A stretch of DNA of 37,955 nt from Candidatus Wallbacteria bacterium (GTDB lineage Bacteria; Muiribacteriota; UBA6191; JACPRK01), in the NCBI GenBank assembly GCA_016213845.1, contig JACQZN010000086.1, positions 1-37,955 on the forward strand. The letters are read 5' to 3'. Shown here in pieces: positions 15,493 to 24,507 of this stretch. Every line of letters starts with the position of its first letter. The stretch's first letter is position 1. The translations under genes and the position numbers were made by a program. The notes under the pieces were generated by a model. That model ran no database searches. It was not told where the DNA came from and saw only the letters and a program-made list of their open reading frames with translations.

Positions 15493-16991
15493 TTCTTCTC
15501 CATCAGATGCACCAGGTGCGCCAGGACGCGCATGCCAACGGCGGTGCCTCCGCGGCTGAAGATCCCCTGATCCTTGTCGACGGCGAACACGGCGGCAATG
15601 TCCAGATGCGCCCATTTCGTCGGCTTCTCGACGAACTCGTCGAGGAAGAGCGCTCCCTTGATCGTCGCTGGCGCCGAGAAGCTGGAGTTCTTCACGTCCG
15701 CGAAGTAGCTGCGGATTCCCTTCTTGTAGATGGGGTAGAGAGGCAGGCGATAGACCGGCTCGCCGGAGGTCTTCCCGGCCTTCTCCAGCTGCGCGTAAAG
15801 CTCGTCGTCGTTTGAGAACGCCGGGATCAGCCCGGCACCCAGCGCCATCAACGCGCCCCCCGTCAGCGTGGCCACGTCGATCATCACGCTCGGCTTGTAC
15901 TGGCGCTGCACGTACGTCATCGCGTCCCCCAGGATGAGCCGGCCTTCGGCGTCGGTGTTGGTGATCTCGACGTACTTGCCCGACATGCTCCGGAGGATGT
16001 CGCCGGGCTTGTAGGCGTTGCCGCCCGGCATGTTCTCGCACGTGGGCGCCACCGAGACGACGTTGGCCCGCACCCCGGCCTTGGCGAAGTAGTCCATCAG
16101 CGTGACGACGATGGCGGCGCCGGTCATGTCGCGCTTCATGTGGTGCATTCCGGAAGACGGCTTGATCGAAATCCCGCCGGAGTCGAACGTGATCCCCTTG
16201 CCCACCAGCGCAATCCACTCCTTCGACTTCGGGTCGCCCCGGTGCTCCATCACCACCACGAAGGGCTCATGGGCACTCCCCTTGGCCACCCCCATCAACA
16301 TCCCCATCCCCAGCCGCTGCATGTCCTTGAGCTTGAGAACCTTGAGCGGCAGCTTGTTCCGGCGGGCGATGCCGGTTGCCACGCGCACGACCTCGGCCGG
16401 CGTCATCACGTTCGACGGCTCATTGCACATGTCGCGCGCCACTTGCGTGGCGTGCGCCAGCAGGTCGCCCTGCCGCACGGCGTTCTCGATCTTCCCGTTG
16501 CCGCCCTTGGTGGCAGAGATGACCGTCAACAGCTCCAGATACCTCTCCTTGTGACCCGAGAGATACTTGGTGAACTTGTAGTTGGCCAGCACGATGCCCT
16601 CGGTGAGCGATCGCGCCTCGGAGGATGCGTCTCCATCCACCAGCTCATGGGGGACATCCGCCGAGACCCGCTTGCAGCCAATCTCCCGAGCCTTGCGCGC
16701 CGCGGTCGCTGCCTCGTTGCGCATGAAATCGAGCTCGAACGACTCCCGCTTTCCCAACCCGACGATGAAGAGCCGCTTGAAAGCCACGCCGCGCGCATGC
16801 AGCACCGTCAGGTTTCCGCGCTTGCCGGTGATCTCCCCGGCCTTCACCAGCTCACTCACCCAGCCGTCGAGTCGCTCGTCAGCTCGCGCCAGCGTCCCGA
16901 CCAGTTTCTGATCATCGAAGAGAAACGTGAGCAGCGCGTCGGACTTCAGCGCGAGCGGGTCCCCACTCTTGTGTCGCACCTCGATTTCCAT
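15489..16991 (-). CDS. pepA: Leucyl aminopeptidase (M17)
   Basis: This is a cytosolic two-metal aminopeptidase that removes N-terminal residues from peptides. The 500-residue protein carries the M17 signature NTDAEGRL and the metal and substrate motifs VGKGITFDSGG and KRDMTGAA. The N-terminal half is the usual non-catalytic domain. The ATG at 16991 is chosen over the upstream GTG at 17009 because GAGGAG lies 8 to 13 bases before it. It follows the large metalloprotease gene by 18 bases, so the two are probably one operon: an exported endopeptidase and a cytosolic peptidase. The final Glu-Lys-Lys-stop runs into a tandem repeat array whose units echo this end (GAGAAGTGAGGC). Confidence 0.96.
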   Translation of the reverse strand: MEIEVRHKSGDPLALKSDALLTFLFDDQKLVGTLARADERLDGWVSELVKAGEITGKRGNLTVLHARGVAFKRLFIVGLGKRESFELDFMRNEAATAARKAREIGCKRVSADVPHELVDGDASSEARSLTEGIVLANYKFTKYLSGHKERYLELLTVISATKGGNGKIENAVRQGDLLAHATQVARDMCNEPSNVMTPAEVVRVATGIARRNKLPLKVLKLKDMQRLGMGMLMGVAKGSAHEPFVVVMEHRGDPKSKEWIALVGKGITFDSGGISIKPSSGMHHMKRDMTGAAIVVTLMDYFAKAGVRANVVSVAPTCENMPGGNAYKPGDILRSMSGKYVEITNTDAEGRLILGDAMTYVQRQYKPSVMIDVATLTGGALMALGAGLIPAFSNDDELYAQLEKAGKTSGEPVYRLPLYPIYKKGIRSYFADVKNSSFSAPATIKGALFLDEFVEKPTKWAHLDIAAVFAVDKDQGIFSRGGTAVGMRVLAHLVHLMEKK

Positions 16992-17009
16992 ACGGATTCT
17001 TCTCCTCAC

Positions 17010-20000
17010 CTACTCGGCCGGCAGAGTGACCGTCTTCGCGGCCGGGACGCTCAGCAGATAGGCCGCGCCGCGCTGCAGAGTGAAGTCTGTCGTCACATCC
17101 GGCAGGAATATCTCGAAGCCGCCCGAAGGTCCGCTGCGGACGACGTGCGCGGCGCCCGTCAACTCGACCAGGTCGCTCGCCCTGAGCGTGCTCCGAGCGA
17201 TGGCCGGGATGCCGATCAGGTTCGCCCCCCGTTCCAGCCTCAGTCTGAGCGACGTCGACGGCCAGTCTCGCCCGACCAGCGAAAGCGCCGCCGCAGCAGC
17301 GGTCCGCGTCAAGACGTATCCGCGCCCCCCCTCGACCGCAAACGGCGCTTGCCCCGTTCCCTGCACGAACGACTCGAACTTCGCCCCCGCGACTCGACCG
17401 GCCATCCCCCGGTCTGGCCGCCCCGACCCGTCGACCAGAAGCTGCCCCACCGTGAACGCCGACCCATCGGTCGTCGAGGGCCTGAACGGAAGAGACACCA
17501 ACCGAGCGCCCTGGGCCAGCGAGACCGCGAACGCGACGGTCGCCGGAGTGCTGACCGCCACGGCAGACACGGACGCAGCGAGGTTGTCTGCGCGCACGGG
17601 ATCGGCGACCAATCCGATCGTATCGGCGCTGGCGAGCACGAAGTAGCTGCCCGAGGGCGTCCCCTCCGGAATCGCCAGCTCCGCCGAGAGCTGCGTCAGC
17701 GCGCTCGCCCCCAGCCGGGACACGAGCACTCCTCCGACGGCCAGGTCCGCCACGTCGGAGACCCGGTCCACCGAAAGCAGGAAGTCGACCCGGAACGGAG
17801 TGGTCACGTCGACGTTGCCCCCGTTTTCGACCGTCGCCCCGACCGCGAACACGTCGCCCGAACGCGCCTGCGTCGGCGCCGACACGGAGCTCGCAATCAG
17901 GTTCGCGGCCTCGACTGTCACCGGTCCAGGCGAGAGCTTCGAGAAGCTGGCCGGGTCCGCGCCGGCGTCGAAACTCACCTCGTCGGTGATCACTCCGACC
18001 TGGTAGTCGCCCGGAGCCAGCGTCGCCAAAACGGGGAAGTTCCCACGCACATTGCGAACCTCGCCCGGCGCCAGCGGCCCAACCGAAGTCCGGCCCAGGA
18101 TCGGATCGGTCCGGTCGAGGGAGGAGTCTGCCGAAAGCACGAAGCGGATGACCGCCGTGAGCGACGTGGCGCGTCCCGCGTTGGTGAGGTCCGCGTTGAC
18201 GGCCAGGAGCTGGTTGGCGCGCACACGAAGCGCTCCCGGCGTGACCGACACGGGCGCCAGCCGTGCCTGCGGCGGTGCGGCCGCCGAGATCGCCACCTGG
18301 TCCTTGTCGAAACCGCCGCGCCCGTCGTCGGCCGCGCACTCGAAAACGTAGAGACCCGGAGAGGCCGGCTGCACGGAGATCTGAGCGGCGCTCGTGGCCG
18401 GCACGGTAAGCGACGGGCCCGACACCAGCGCCCACGAGTAGAGGAGCCTGTCGCCGTCCGGATCGAAGGCCGAGGCGTCCAGCGTCAACGGACGGCCAGT
18501 GAGGACCTCGAGGTCTCCGCCGACGCTGACTGCCGGCCGGCGATTGACGTCCACCGTCAGCGTCACGAGCGATTCGGAGGCCGAGCCCGCACCGCGAGCA
18601 TCGGTCACGACCAGCCCGAAGGTGTAGGTGCCAGGCACCTCGGCGATGAAGCGCGGTGCCGGGCCGGTCGAGTCGAGCAGCGTCACCGCCGGCCCGGTCC
18701 CCCCGGCGCGCCTCCACGCATAGACGGATACGGCATCGCCGTCGGGATCGGTGGCGCTACCGTCGAGCGTCACCTCGCCCACTTGCCCATCCTGGACGGT
18801 TACGCGGACGCTTGGGCCTGCGCTGGCCACGGGCCGCCGGTTGACCAGGACCTCCACGGCCTCGGTCGCCAGGTTGGTCGACCGGCCGGCGCGCGCATCC
18901 GTGGCCACCACCGAGAAGACGTAGGTGCCGGCCACCGAGGCCGTGAACGCAGGAGAGGAGCTGCCGGCATTGTCGAGCGTTACCACGGGGCCAGTGCCAC
19001 CGGCACGAGTCCACGAGTAGCCGGAGATCGAGTCTCCATCGGGATCGAGCGCTTCACCCGAAAGCGTCACGCGGGCCGAGTTCCCCTCGACCAGTCGAAT
19101 CGTCTGCCCCAGGCCTGCGGTGACCACGGGCCGGCGATTGAGTACCACGCCGATGGTCACCGACGCGGCGTTGGTCGAGGGTGCGCCGCGCGCATCGGTC
19201 ACGGTAAGGCCGAAGAGGTAGGAGCCTGGCTCGGATACGGTGAAGGAGGGCGCGGCCGTCGTGGCGCTGGACAGCGTCACCGCCGGCCCGGTCCCCCCGG
19301 CGCGGGTCCAGAGGTAGGTGAGCGCACCCGATGACTCCGGATCGCTGCCGCTCCCGGCCAGCGTGACGAGGGCAGTGCTCTCCTCCTGCAACACCACGAC
19401 CTGGTCGGGTCCGGCGTTGGCGGCAGGGCGGCCGTTCTGCTCGATCGCCACGCTCGAAAGCGCCGCGTTGCTCGAGCGCCCGCCGCGGGCGTCCGTGACC
19501 TCGAGCGCGAAGACGTACGTCCCCGGCTGGTCGACCACGAACGTCGGACTGGTGGCGGCCGGATCGCTCAGAGTGACCGCTGGCCCCGTGCCGCCCGACC
19601 GCGTCCAGGAGTAACCCGTGATCGCGTCGCCGTCGGGATCGCTGGCAGAGCCCGAGAGCGTGACCGTGACGCTTCCCCCGGTCGGAAGGAAGACGGTCTG
19701 CGCCGGTCCGACCGAGGCCTGCGGCAGGCGGTTGAGCCCAGCGGTGACGGTGACGATCGCTGCGTTGGCGCTGGCGCCGTCGATATCGTTGAAGACGGTG
19801 AGCCCGAAGCTGTAGGTCCCCGCTATGACGACGGTGAACCGCGGGTTACGAATCGTCGGGTCGGACAGGGTGACGTCGGGACCGGTGCCGCCCGTGCGGG
19901 TCCACGAGTAGCGCACAATCGGCCTGCCCTCCGGGTCGACCCCGCCGCCCGACAGCTCCACCAGCGTGGCGCTCCCCTCGTTGACGATCACGGTCTGATT

Positions 20001-23000
20001 GGCCCCCGCGCTGGCCACGGGCCGCTGGCCGGCCACGACCGACACGGTGACGAGGCTCAGGTTGTTCGAGACGCCGCCACGGCTGTCAGTGACGGTCAGC
20101 GAGAAGACATACGTCCCCGCAGTCACCGCGAAGAAGGTCGGCGCCGCGGAGCGGTCGTCGCTCAGGCTCACGGTCGGGCCGGTGCCGCCCGAGCGCTGCC
20201 AGAAGTAGCCGGCAATCGCATCGCCGTCCGGATCGCTGCCGCTTCCTGAGAGCTGCACGCGCACGGCGCCTCCCAGCCCCAGCACCACCGTTTTATCGGG
20301 TCCGGCAACGGCGGCCGGTAGCTGGTCCGGGTTGACCGTGACGGTGACCTGCGCAGAGTTGACGGAGCTACCACCCGTGGCGTCCGTCACGACCAGCGAG
20401 AAGATATAGGTTCCCGTGGCGGAGGTCGTGAAGGAAGGCGAAGCGCTGTCCGCCCCCTGCAACGTGATTGCGGGCCCGGTCCCGCCGGCACGAGTCCACA
20501 GATAGGCGACGATCGGATCGCCGTCCGGATCGCTGCCGCTTCCCGAGAGCGTCACGCTCACCGTGCCGCCGGGCGAGAGAATGAGCGTGCGGCCGCTGCC
20601 CGCGTTTGCCACCGGGGGCGTGTCCTGGTCGACGGTGATGACAACGATCGGATCGTTGGTCGAGCGCGAGCCGGTGTTGTCGGTGACGGCCAGCGTGAAG
20701 GCGTAGGTACCCGCGCCGGCAGTGACGAAGCTGGGCGTGGCCGCCAGCGGGTTGTCGAGGTTGACCGGCGGGCCCGAGCCGCCCGCGCGTGTCCAGCTGT
20801 AGCCGACGATAGGGTCGCCGTCGGGATCGGCGCCGGAGCCGGTCAGGGTCACGGTCGCCGACTGGCCCTGCCTCAGCGTCACCCGGCGGTCCCGGCCCGC
20901 GTCGGCCAGCGGCGCGAATCGCGTGCCGACCGTGATCGTGACCTGGGAGGCGAGCGATGTTCCTCCGCGGCCGTCGGTGGCGGTCAGGGCAAAGATATAC
21001 GTCCCGGCCTCGGTTGCCGTGAAGTTGGGAGCGCGCGAGGATGGGTTGCTCAGGACGACAGCGGGTCCCGTGCCACCGTCGCGAGTCCAGGCATAAGTCG
21101 CGATGGCGTCGCCGTCGGGGTCACTGGCGCTGCCGGAAAGCGCCACGAAGACTGAACCGCTCTCGTTGATGAAAACACTCTGATTGGGGCCGGCGTCGGT
21201 CAGCGGCCTGCGGTTGACGGTGATGTCCGCCGTGACGGTTGCCGTGTTGGTGGAGACTCCCCCGCGGGCATCGCTGACGACGAGCGAGAAGGTGTACGTC
21301 CCGGAAACCGTGGGCACGAAGCTAGGGCTGGGTGAGGAGGGATCGGCCAGCACAACTGCCGGCCCCGAGCCGCCGGCCCGCGACCAGTCGTAGACGGTGA
21401 TGGCGTCGCCGTCGGGGTCCGTCCCGCTCCCCGAGAGCGTGACGCCAATGGTCTCGCCTTCCTGGACCTGCCGGCTCTGGTTGGTGCCGGCGTCGGCGAC
21501 GGGCGGTCGGTTGACGGCGATGGTGATGGTGACGTTCGCCTGGTTGCTCGATGTCTCGCCGCGGGCGTCGGTCACGCGCAGGGAGAACGTGTAGGTGCCC
21601 GCCGTGGCAGTCACGAACGTCGGCGTGGCCGCCGCCGCGTCCGAGAGCGTCACCTCAGGGCCGGTGCCGCCGGCGCGGGTCCAGCTATAGGCCGTGATGG
21701 CGTCGCCGTCGGGGTCCGTTCCGCTCCCCGAGAGCTGCACGGAGATACCGCTGCCGGCCTGGATGACGAACGACTGATCCGCTCCGGCATTCGCCGTCGG
21801 AGCGCCGCGCTTCGTGACGGTGAGGGTCACGCTGGCGCTGCCGGTGGCGCCGAGCACGTCCGTGACCTGGAGCTGGAAGGTGTAGGTCCCCTCCACGGAG
21901 ACCTGCAGCGTGGTCGTTGGGCTGGTCGGCGTGCTGAGCGTGACCGAGGGACCCGTGCCACCGGCGCGTGACCACTGGTAGGCGGTGATCCCTCCGCCGT
22001 CCGGATCGGTGCCGGTGCCGCTCAGGGTCACGACGATGGAGGAGCCCTGCGGAAGGTCCAGGCCCCGATCGGTGCCGGCGTTGGCGATCGGAGCGGTGTT
22101 CACGAGGATGCCGGCAGTGTCGATGCCCGTCCCGCCCCGGCCGTCCGTCACTGTGAGCGTGACGACGTAGCTGCCCGACTGGTTGGCGGAAAATGAGGCC
22201 GCCGCCGCGAAAGCGTTGCTCAGCACGGCGTTGCCGCCTACTGGCTGGGTCGTCACCGCCCAGGAGTACGTGAGCGGATCGCCGTCGGCGTCCGTCGCCG
22301 TTCCATTCAGCGCAGCCGAGACGCCGGGCGTGACCGTGAGATCCGGTCCTGCGTTTGCGGCAGGCGGGGAGTTCGCCGCGGGCGGAGTGCCGCCGGTCAC
22401 CTCGAAGCCGCCCACCATCGCCGCTGTATCGGCGCCCTTCGTGAAGAGCACGGTCCGCAAGCCAGCCACGGCCGACGAGGGGACCGTGAGGTCGAATCGC
22501 CGGAACGTCGTGCCGCCCTGAAAGGTCCCGCTCGTCGCGGCGCCCAGGGTCACGTCCGATCCCCCGAGGGTTACGGTCGTGTCGGCGTCGACACCGCCCG
22601 TGTGGACGATGAGCAACTGCTTTCCGGTCGTTCCCGCCACGATGCTGGCCAGAGTTCCAAACGAGAAGCTCGTGGCCCCGGGTTCCGTGATGCCGAGAAC
22701 CTGCTCGGGGTCCAGGCCGGGCGTGCCGCCCGTGACGCTCAGGTCGCCGACGTCGGTCGTCTGTCCGGCCGTGACGCTGAAGCTGCCGCTGGGGGCGCGC
22801 GTCTGGAAGGCGGTGTCGAAGGTGCCGATCTGCCTCCAGAAGCCACCGACGTTGGTCTGCTGCATCGGCCCGTCGAGCGGCTCTACGCCCAGCGCGTAAG
22901 TACCGGTCGGCAGACCTCGGATGCCGAACGCTCCCTCGGCATCCTGCGTCAGGGCGGAGGCCCAGACGATACCGCGCGTGTCCACGGCGAAAACCGAGGC

Positions 23001-23681
23001 GCCGAGCACACCGGCCGAGCCCTTGCGCACACGGCCGATGAAGGTGCCGAGCGCTGTGCCGCCCGGATAGGTCGTGCGAATGCCGCACAGGTCGTCCTCG
23101 GAAAGCAGGTGAGCGCCCCGCACGCCGGCCGGCGTCGACTGGAACATCGTGGCGCCGAGAACGCTCGAGTGGTCCAACCCCAGGAGGTGCCCGAGCTCAT
23201 GGGTCAGCACCGACTGAAGGTGGAACTGGTCGCTGACGAGCGTCGTCGTGAAGAAGTTCTGGGAGGTGGTGAAGACCACGTCGGCGTCCTGCATCGCCCC
23301 GGTGGTCCCGCTGAAGCGCGAGAAGGTGACGGCCAGCGCGCCCCCCAGCTCGCTCTGGGCGGCGCTGTCAGCAAAAAGGACGGTGTTCTGGCCGTCATTG
23401 GTGTTCTTGGCGGTGTCAGCGGTGGTGCCGCCGTTGTTGATGGTGAGCGAGACGTTGCTGACGGTGGCCCATGTGGCGATGGCACTGGAGACGACGCTGG
23501 TCACGTCGGCGTCGGAGCCGGCGATGTTGGAGCCGTGCGTCGCGTTGAATTTTATGGCGACGGAGCCGCCGGTCCACTTGCGCGTGATGAGCGAGGTGGA
23601 GTCGACGGTCGCCGGCGTGAAGGCGAGCGCCGACTGCGCCGCCAGGCAGATGCCGAGCCCGATCACGAGATACGCCTTCAT
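17010..23681 (-). CDS. Secreted matrixin-like metalloprotease with 14 PKD-like repeats
   Basis: This is a very large exported protein of 2223 residues. The signal peptide is residues 1-21 (ending SALAF). The zinc peptidase domain (about 22-220) has HELGHLLGLDH (His161, Glu162, His165, His171) and a Met-turn candidate Met179, as in M10 matrixins. A carboxypeptidase-regulatory-like segment (GLPTGTYALGVEPLDG) and an IPT-like segment follow. Residues about 437-1800 are 14 PKD/K319-type repeats of about 98 residues (first and last about 89), each with DPDGD, a WxRxGGTGP-like motif and GTYxFxLxVTDxRG. Residues about 1800-2060 look like CARDB-type domains, and the last 160 residues are beta-rich with no recognisable sorting signal. 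The start at MKAYLVIGLG fits the signal peptide; ATG at 23696 is the alternative. Adhesion plus proteolysis of external protein is the likely role. Confidence 0.9.
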   Translation of the reverse strand: MKAYLVIGLGICLAAQSALAFTPATVDSTSLITRKWTGGSVAIKFNATHGSNIAGSDADVTSVVSSAIATWATVSNVSLTINNGGTTADTAKNTNDGQNTVLFADSAAQSELGGALAVTFSRFSGTTGAMQDADVVFTTSQNFFTTTLVSDQFHLQSVLTHELGHLLGLDHSSVLGATMFQSTPAGVRGAHLLSEDDLCGIRTTYPGGTALGTFIGRVRKGSAGVLGASVFAVDTRGIVWASALTQDAEGAFGIRGLPTGTYALGVEPLDGPMQQTNVGGFWRQIGTFDTAFQTRAPSGSFSVTAGQTTDVGDLSVTGGTPGLDPEQVLGITEPGATSFSFGTLASIVAGTTGKQLLIVHTGGVDADTTVTLGGSDVTLGAATSGTFQGGTTFRRFDLTVPSSAVAGLRTVLFTKGADTAAMVGGFEVTGGTPPAANSPPAANAGPDLTVTPGVSAALNGTATDADGDPLTYSWAVTTQPVGGNAVLSNAFAAAASFSANQSGSYVVTLTVTDGRGGTGIDTAGILVNTAPIANAGTDRGLDLPQGSSIVVTLSGTGTDPDGGGITAYQWSRAGGTGPSVTLSTPTSPTTTLQVSVEGTYTFQLQVTDVLGATGSASVTLTVTKRGAPTANAGADQSFVIQAGSGISVQLSGSGTDPDGDAITAYSWTRAGGTGPEVTLSDAAAATPTFVTATAGTYTFSLRVTDARGETSSNQANVTITIAVNRPPVADAGTNQSRQVQEGETIGVTLSGSGTDPDGDAITVYDWSRAGGSGPAVVLADPSSPSPSFVPTVSGTYTFSLVVSDARGGVSTNTATVTADITVNRRPLTDAGPNQSVFINESGSVFVALSGSASDPDGDAIATYAWTRDGGTGPAVVLSNPSSRAPNFTATEAGTYIFALTATDGRGGTSLASQVTITVGTRFAPLADAGRDRRVTLRQGQSATVTLTGSGADPDGDPIVGYSWTRAGGSGPPVNLDNPLAATPSFVTAGAGTYAFTLAVTDNTGSRSTNDPIVVITVDQDTPPVANAGSGRTLILSPGGTVSVTLSGSGSDPDGDPIVAYLWTRAGGTGPAITLQGADSASPSFTTSATGTYIFSLVVTDATGGSSVNSAQVTVTVNPDQLPAAVAGPDKTVVLGLGGAVRVQLSGSGSDPDGDAIAGYFWQRSGGTGPTVSLSDDRSAAPTFFAVTAGTYVFSLTVTDSRGGVSNNLSLVTVSVVAGQRPVASAGANQTVIVNEGSATLVELSGGGVDPEGRPIVRYSWTRTGGTGPDVTLSDPTIRNPRFTVVIAGTYSFGLTVFNDIDGASANAAIVTVTAGLNRLPQASVGPAQTVFLPTGGSVTVTLSGSASDPDGDAITGYSWTRSGGTGPAVTLSDPAATSPTFVVDQPGTYVFALEVTDARGGRSSNAALSSVAIEQNGRPAANAGPDQVVVLQEESTALVTLAGSGSDPESSGALTYLWTRAGGTGPAVTLSSATTAAPSFTVSEPGSYLFGLTVTDARGAPSTNAASVTIGVVLNRRPVVTAGLGQTIRLVEGNSARVTLSGEALDPDGDSISGYSWTRAGGTGPVVTLDNAGSSSPAFTASVAGTYVFSVVATDARAGRSTNLATEAVEVLVNRRPVASAGPSVRVTVQDGQVGEVTLDGSATDPDGDAVSVYAWRRAGGTGPAVTLLDSTGPAPRFIAEVPGTYTFGLVVTDARGAGSASESLVTLTVDVNRRPAVSVGGDLEVLTGRPLTLDASAFDPDGDRLLYSWALVSGPSLTVPATSAAQISVQPASPGLYVFECAADDGRGGFDKDQVAISAAAPPQARLAPVSVTPGALRVRANQLLAVNADLTNAGRATSLTAVIRFVLSADSSLDRTDPILGRTSVGPLAPGEVRNVRGNFPVLATLAPGDYQVGVITDEVSFDAGADPASFSKLSPGPVTVEAANLIASSVSAPTQARSGDVFAVGATVENGGNVDVTTPFRVDFLLSVDRVSDVADLAVGGVLVSRLGASALTQLSAELAIPEGTPSGSYFVLASADTIGLVADPVRADNLAASVSAVAVSTPATVAFAVSLAQGARLVSLPFRPSTTDGSAFTVGQLLVDGSGRPDRGMAGRVAGAKFESFVQGTGQAPFAVEGGRGYVLTRTAAAAALSLVGRDWPSTSLRLRLERGANLIGIPAIARSTLRASDLVELTGAAHVVRSGPSGGFEIFLPDVTTDFTLQRGAAYLLSVPAAKTVTLPAE
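18288..22367 (-). repeat. Tandem coding repeats, period about 297 bp (14 units)
   Basis: These encode the PKD-like repeats of the metalloprotease. Units diverge mostly at flanks and surface positions while the DPDGD and GGTGP-like cores are kept. Unit 9 has DPEG and unit 11 DPESSG in place of the calcium-type DPDG motif. Confidence 0.9.
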
Positions 23682-23742
23682 GGGCGCCCTATACATTAAT
23701 GCAGTCCCCGGCCGAAAGCGAGGCCGGGCGGCATGCGGCCAG

Positions 23743-23777
23743 GGAAAAAGAAAGTGCCCACCTCGTGAGAGATGGGC
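23743..23777 (-). terminator. Rho-independent terminator after the receiver-like gene
   Basis: On the minus strand GCCCATC (23777-23771) pairs with GGTGGGC (23762-23756) around an 8-base loop and is followed by ACTTTCTTTTTCCC. It lies about 43 bases after the receiver-like stop codon. It separates that gene from the metalloprotease gene downstream. Another 7-bp inverted repeat, CCCGGCC/GGCCGGG at 23707-23728, lies between it and the protease start. Confidence 0.75.
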
Positions 23778-23819
23778 AGAAGAGATAGGACCAAGAAGCC
23801 CCAACGGGCAGGGAGTCGG

Positions 23820-24224
23820 TCAGTTCGGGTCGCTCTCAAGCTCCAGTCGCTCGAGAGCGGATTCGAGCAGCTGCGGCAATCGCCGCGCGGCGTCGCTCCG
23901 GAAGATATGGCAGAGCGCGCCCTGCTCGTAGCCTTGCCTCAGTTCCTCCATCGAGTCCGATGATCCGAGAAACACGACAGGCAAGTTCATGCGAGCGTCT
24001 CCGTATCGGAGCCGCTGCTCGCGAATCAACACATCCGCACCGGGAAGGTCGGCCGAGAGCAGCATCAGGTCGGGATAGAGCTCCTGAAGCCACTCGCGGG
24101 CCTCCGAAGCCGTGGCCGCCGTGAAGACCATGTAGTCGGCTTGCCTCAGCTGGTCGCCGGCCAGGTCCCGCAGCTCTCGCTCGGGCTCCACGACCAGCAC
24201 CACCCTCTGTTGCCTTTCTGACAT
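23820..24224 (-). CDS. Degenerate response-regulator receiver-domain protein
   Basis: This is a 134-residue stand-alone domain with the CheY-like pattern: VVLVVEPERELRDL (first strand and acidic pair region), PDLMLLSADLPGADVL (third strand and loop), LPVVFLGSSDS (fourth strand with the Ser/Thr region). The phospho-acceptor Asp expected after PDLMLL is Ser. The acidic pair is reduced to Glu-Pro-Glu, and the usual Lys-Pro near the fifth strand is not apparent (HIFRSDAAR). It is therefore probably a phosphorylation-independent pseudo-receiver. The ATG at 24224 is chosen because the domain begins 10 residues later; the longer frame to 24317 adds unrelated sequence. It is divergent from the nucleotide-sugar operon and ends at a strong terminator. 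Confidence 0.75.
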   Translation of the reverse strand: MSERQQRVVLVVEPERELRDLAGDQLRQADYMVFTAATASEAREWLQELYPDLMLLSADLPGADVLIREQRLRYGDARMNLPVVFLGSSDSMEELRQGYEQGALCHIFRSDAARRLPQLLESALERLELESDPN

Positions 24225-24302
24225 AGCTTCTTCGACCACCGCCCCCTCTGGATGCAAGTTGGAGGCCAACACATAAACGCGGCGAATTTGCTCTCTATTG
24301 CA

Positions 24303-24321
24303 CGGTGTTGTCACCACACCG
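24303..24321. promoter_or_regulatory. Possible operator palindrome in the divergent region
   Basis: CGGTGT (24303-24308) and ACACCG (24316-24321) flank a 7-base spacer. The region 24225-24507 between the receiver-like gene and the decarboxylase gene holds no other clear structure. Confidence 0.25.
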
Positions 24322-24455
24322 CGGCATCCTCGCTACGACCAGGGAGGAATTCCTCCCCGGGAAAATCGTCCTCAGCGGGCAATCCGCCCGTTTCGAACTC
24401 GCGCCCGTGCTCAAAATCACATCGCCCACCCCGAATCCCCCTCGACACATTTCCA

Positions 24456-24484
24456 TTTATCCAGACCAGTCCGTGCGATACCCT
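24456..24484 (+). promoter_or_regulatory. Weak candidate promoter of the nucleotide-sugar operon
   Basis: TTTATC (24456-24461) and TACCCT (24479-24484) are 17 bases apart; the ATG is 23 bases beyond. The match to consensus is poor. Confidence 0.25.
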
Positions 24485-24507
24485 CCTTCCGTCAGTCGCC
24501 CCTTCCC

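Noticed and set aside
16140..19334. A 1064-codon open frame on the plus strand
   Set aside because: Antisense to pepA and the repeat-rich metalloprotease. Its length comes from the repeated GC-rich coding units, and the product is Arg/His-rich without domains.
18288..22367. Regular repeats considered as a CRISPR array
   Set aside because: The period is about 297 bases, the units are protein-coding in one frame, and no cas genes are present.
24225..24507. Search for a riboswitch or small RNA in the divergent gap
   Set aside because: Only one short palindrome was seen. No recognised riboswitch core and no terminator stem with a T-run were found.
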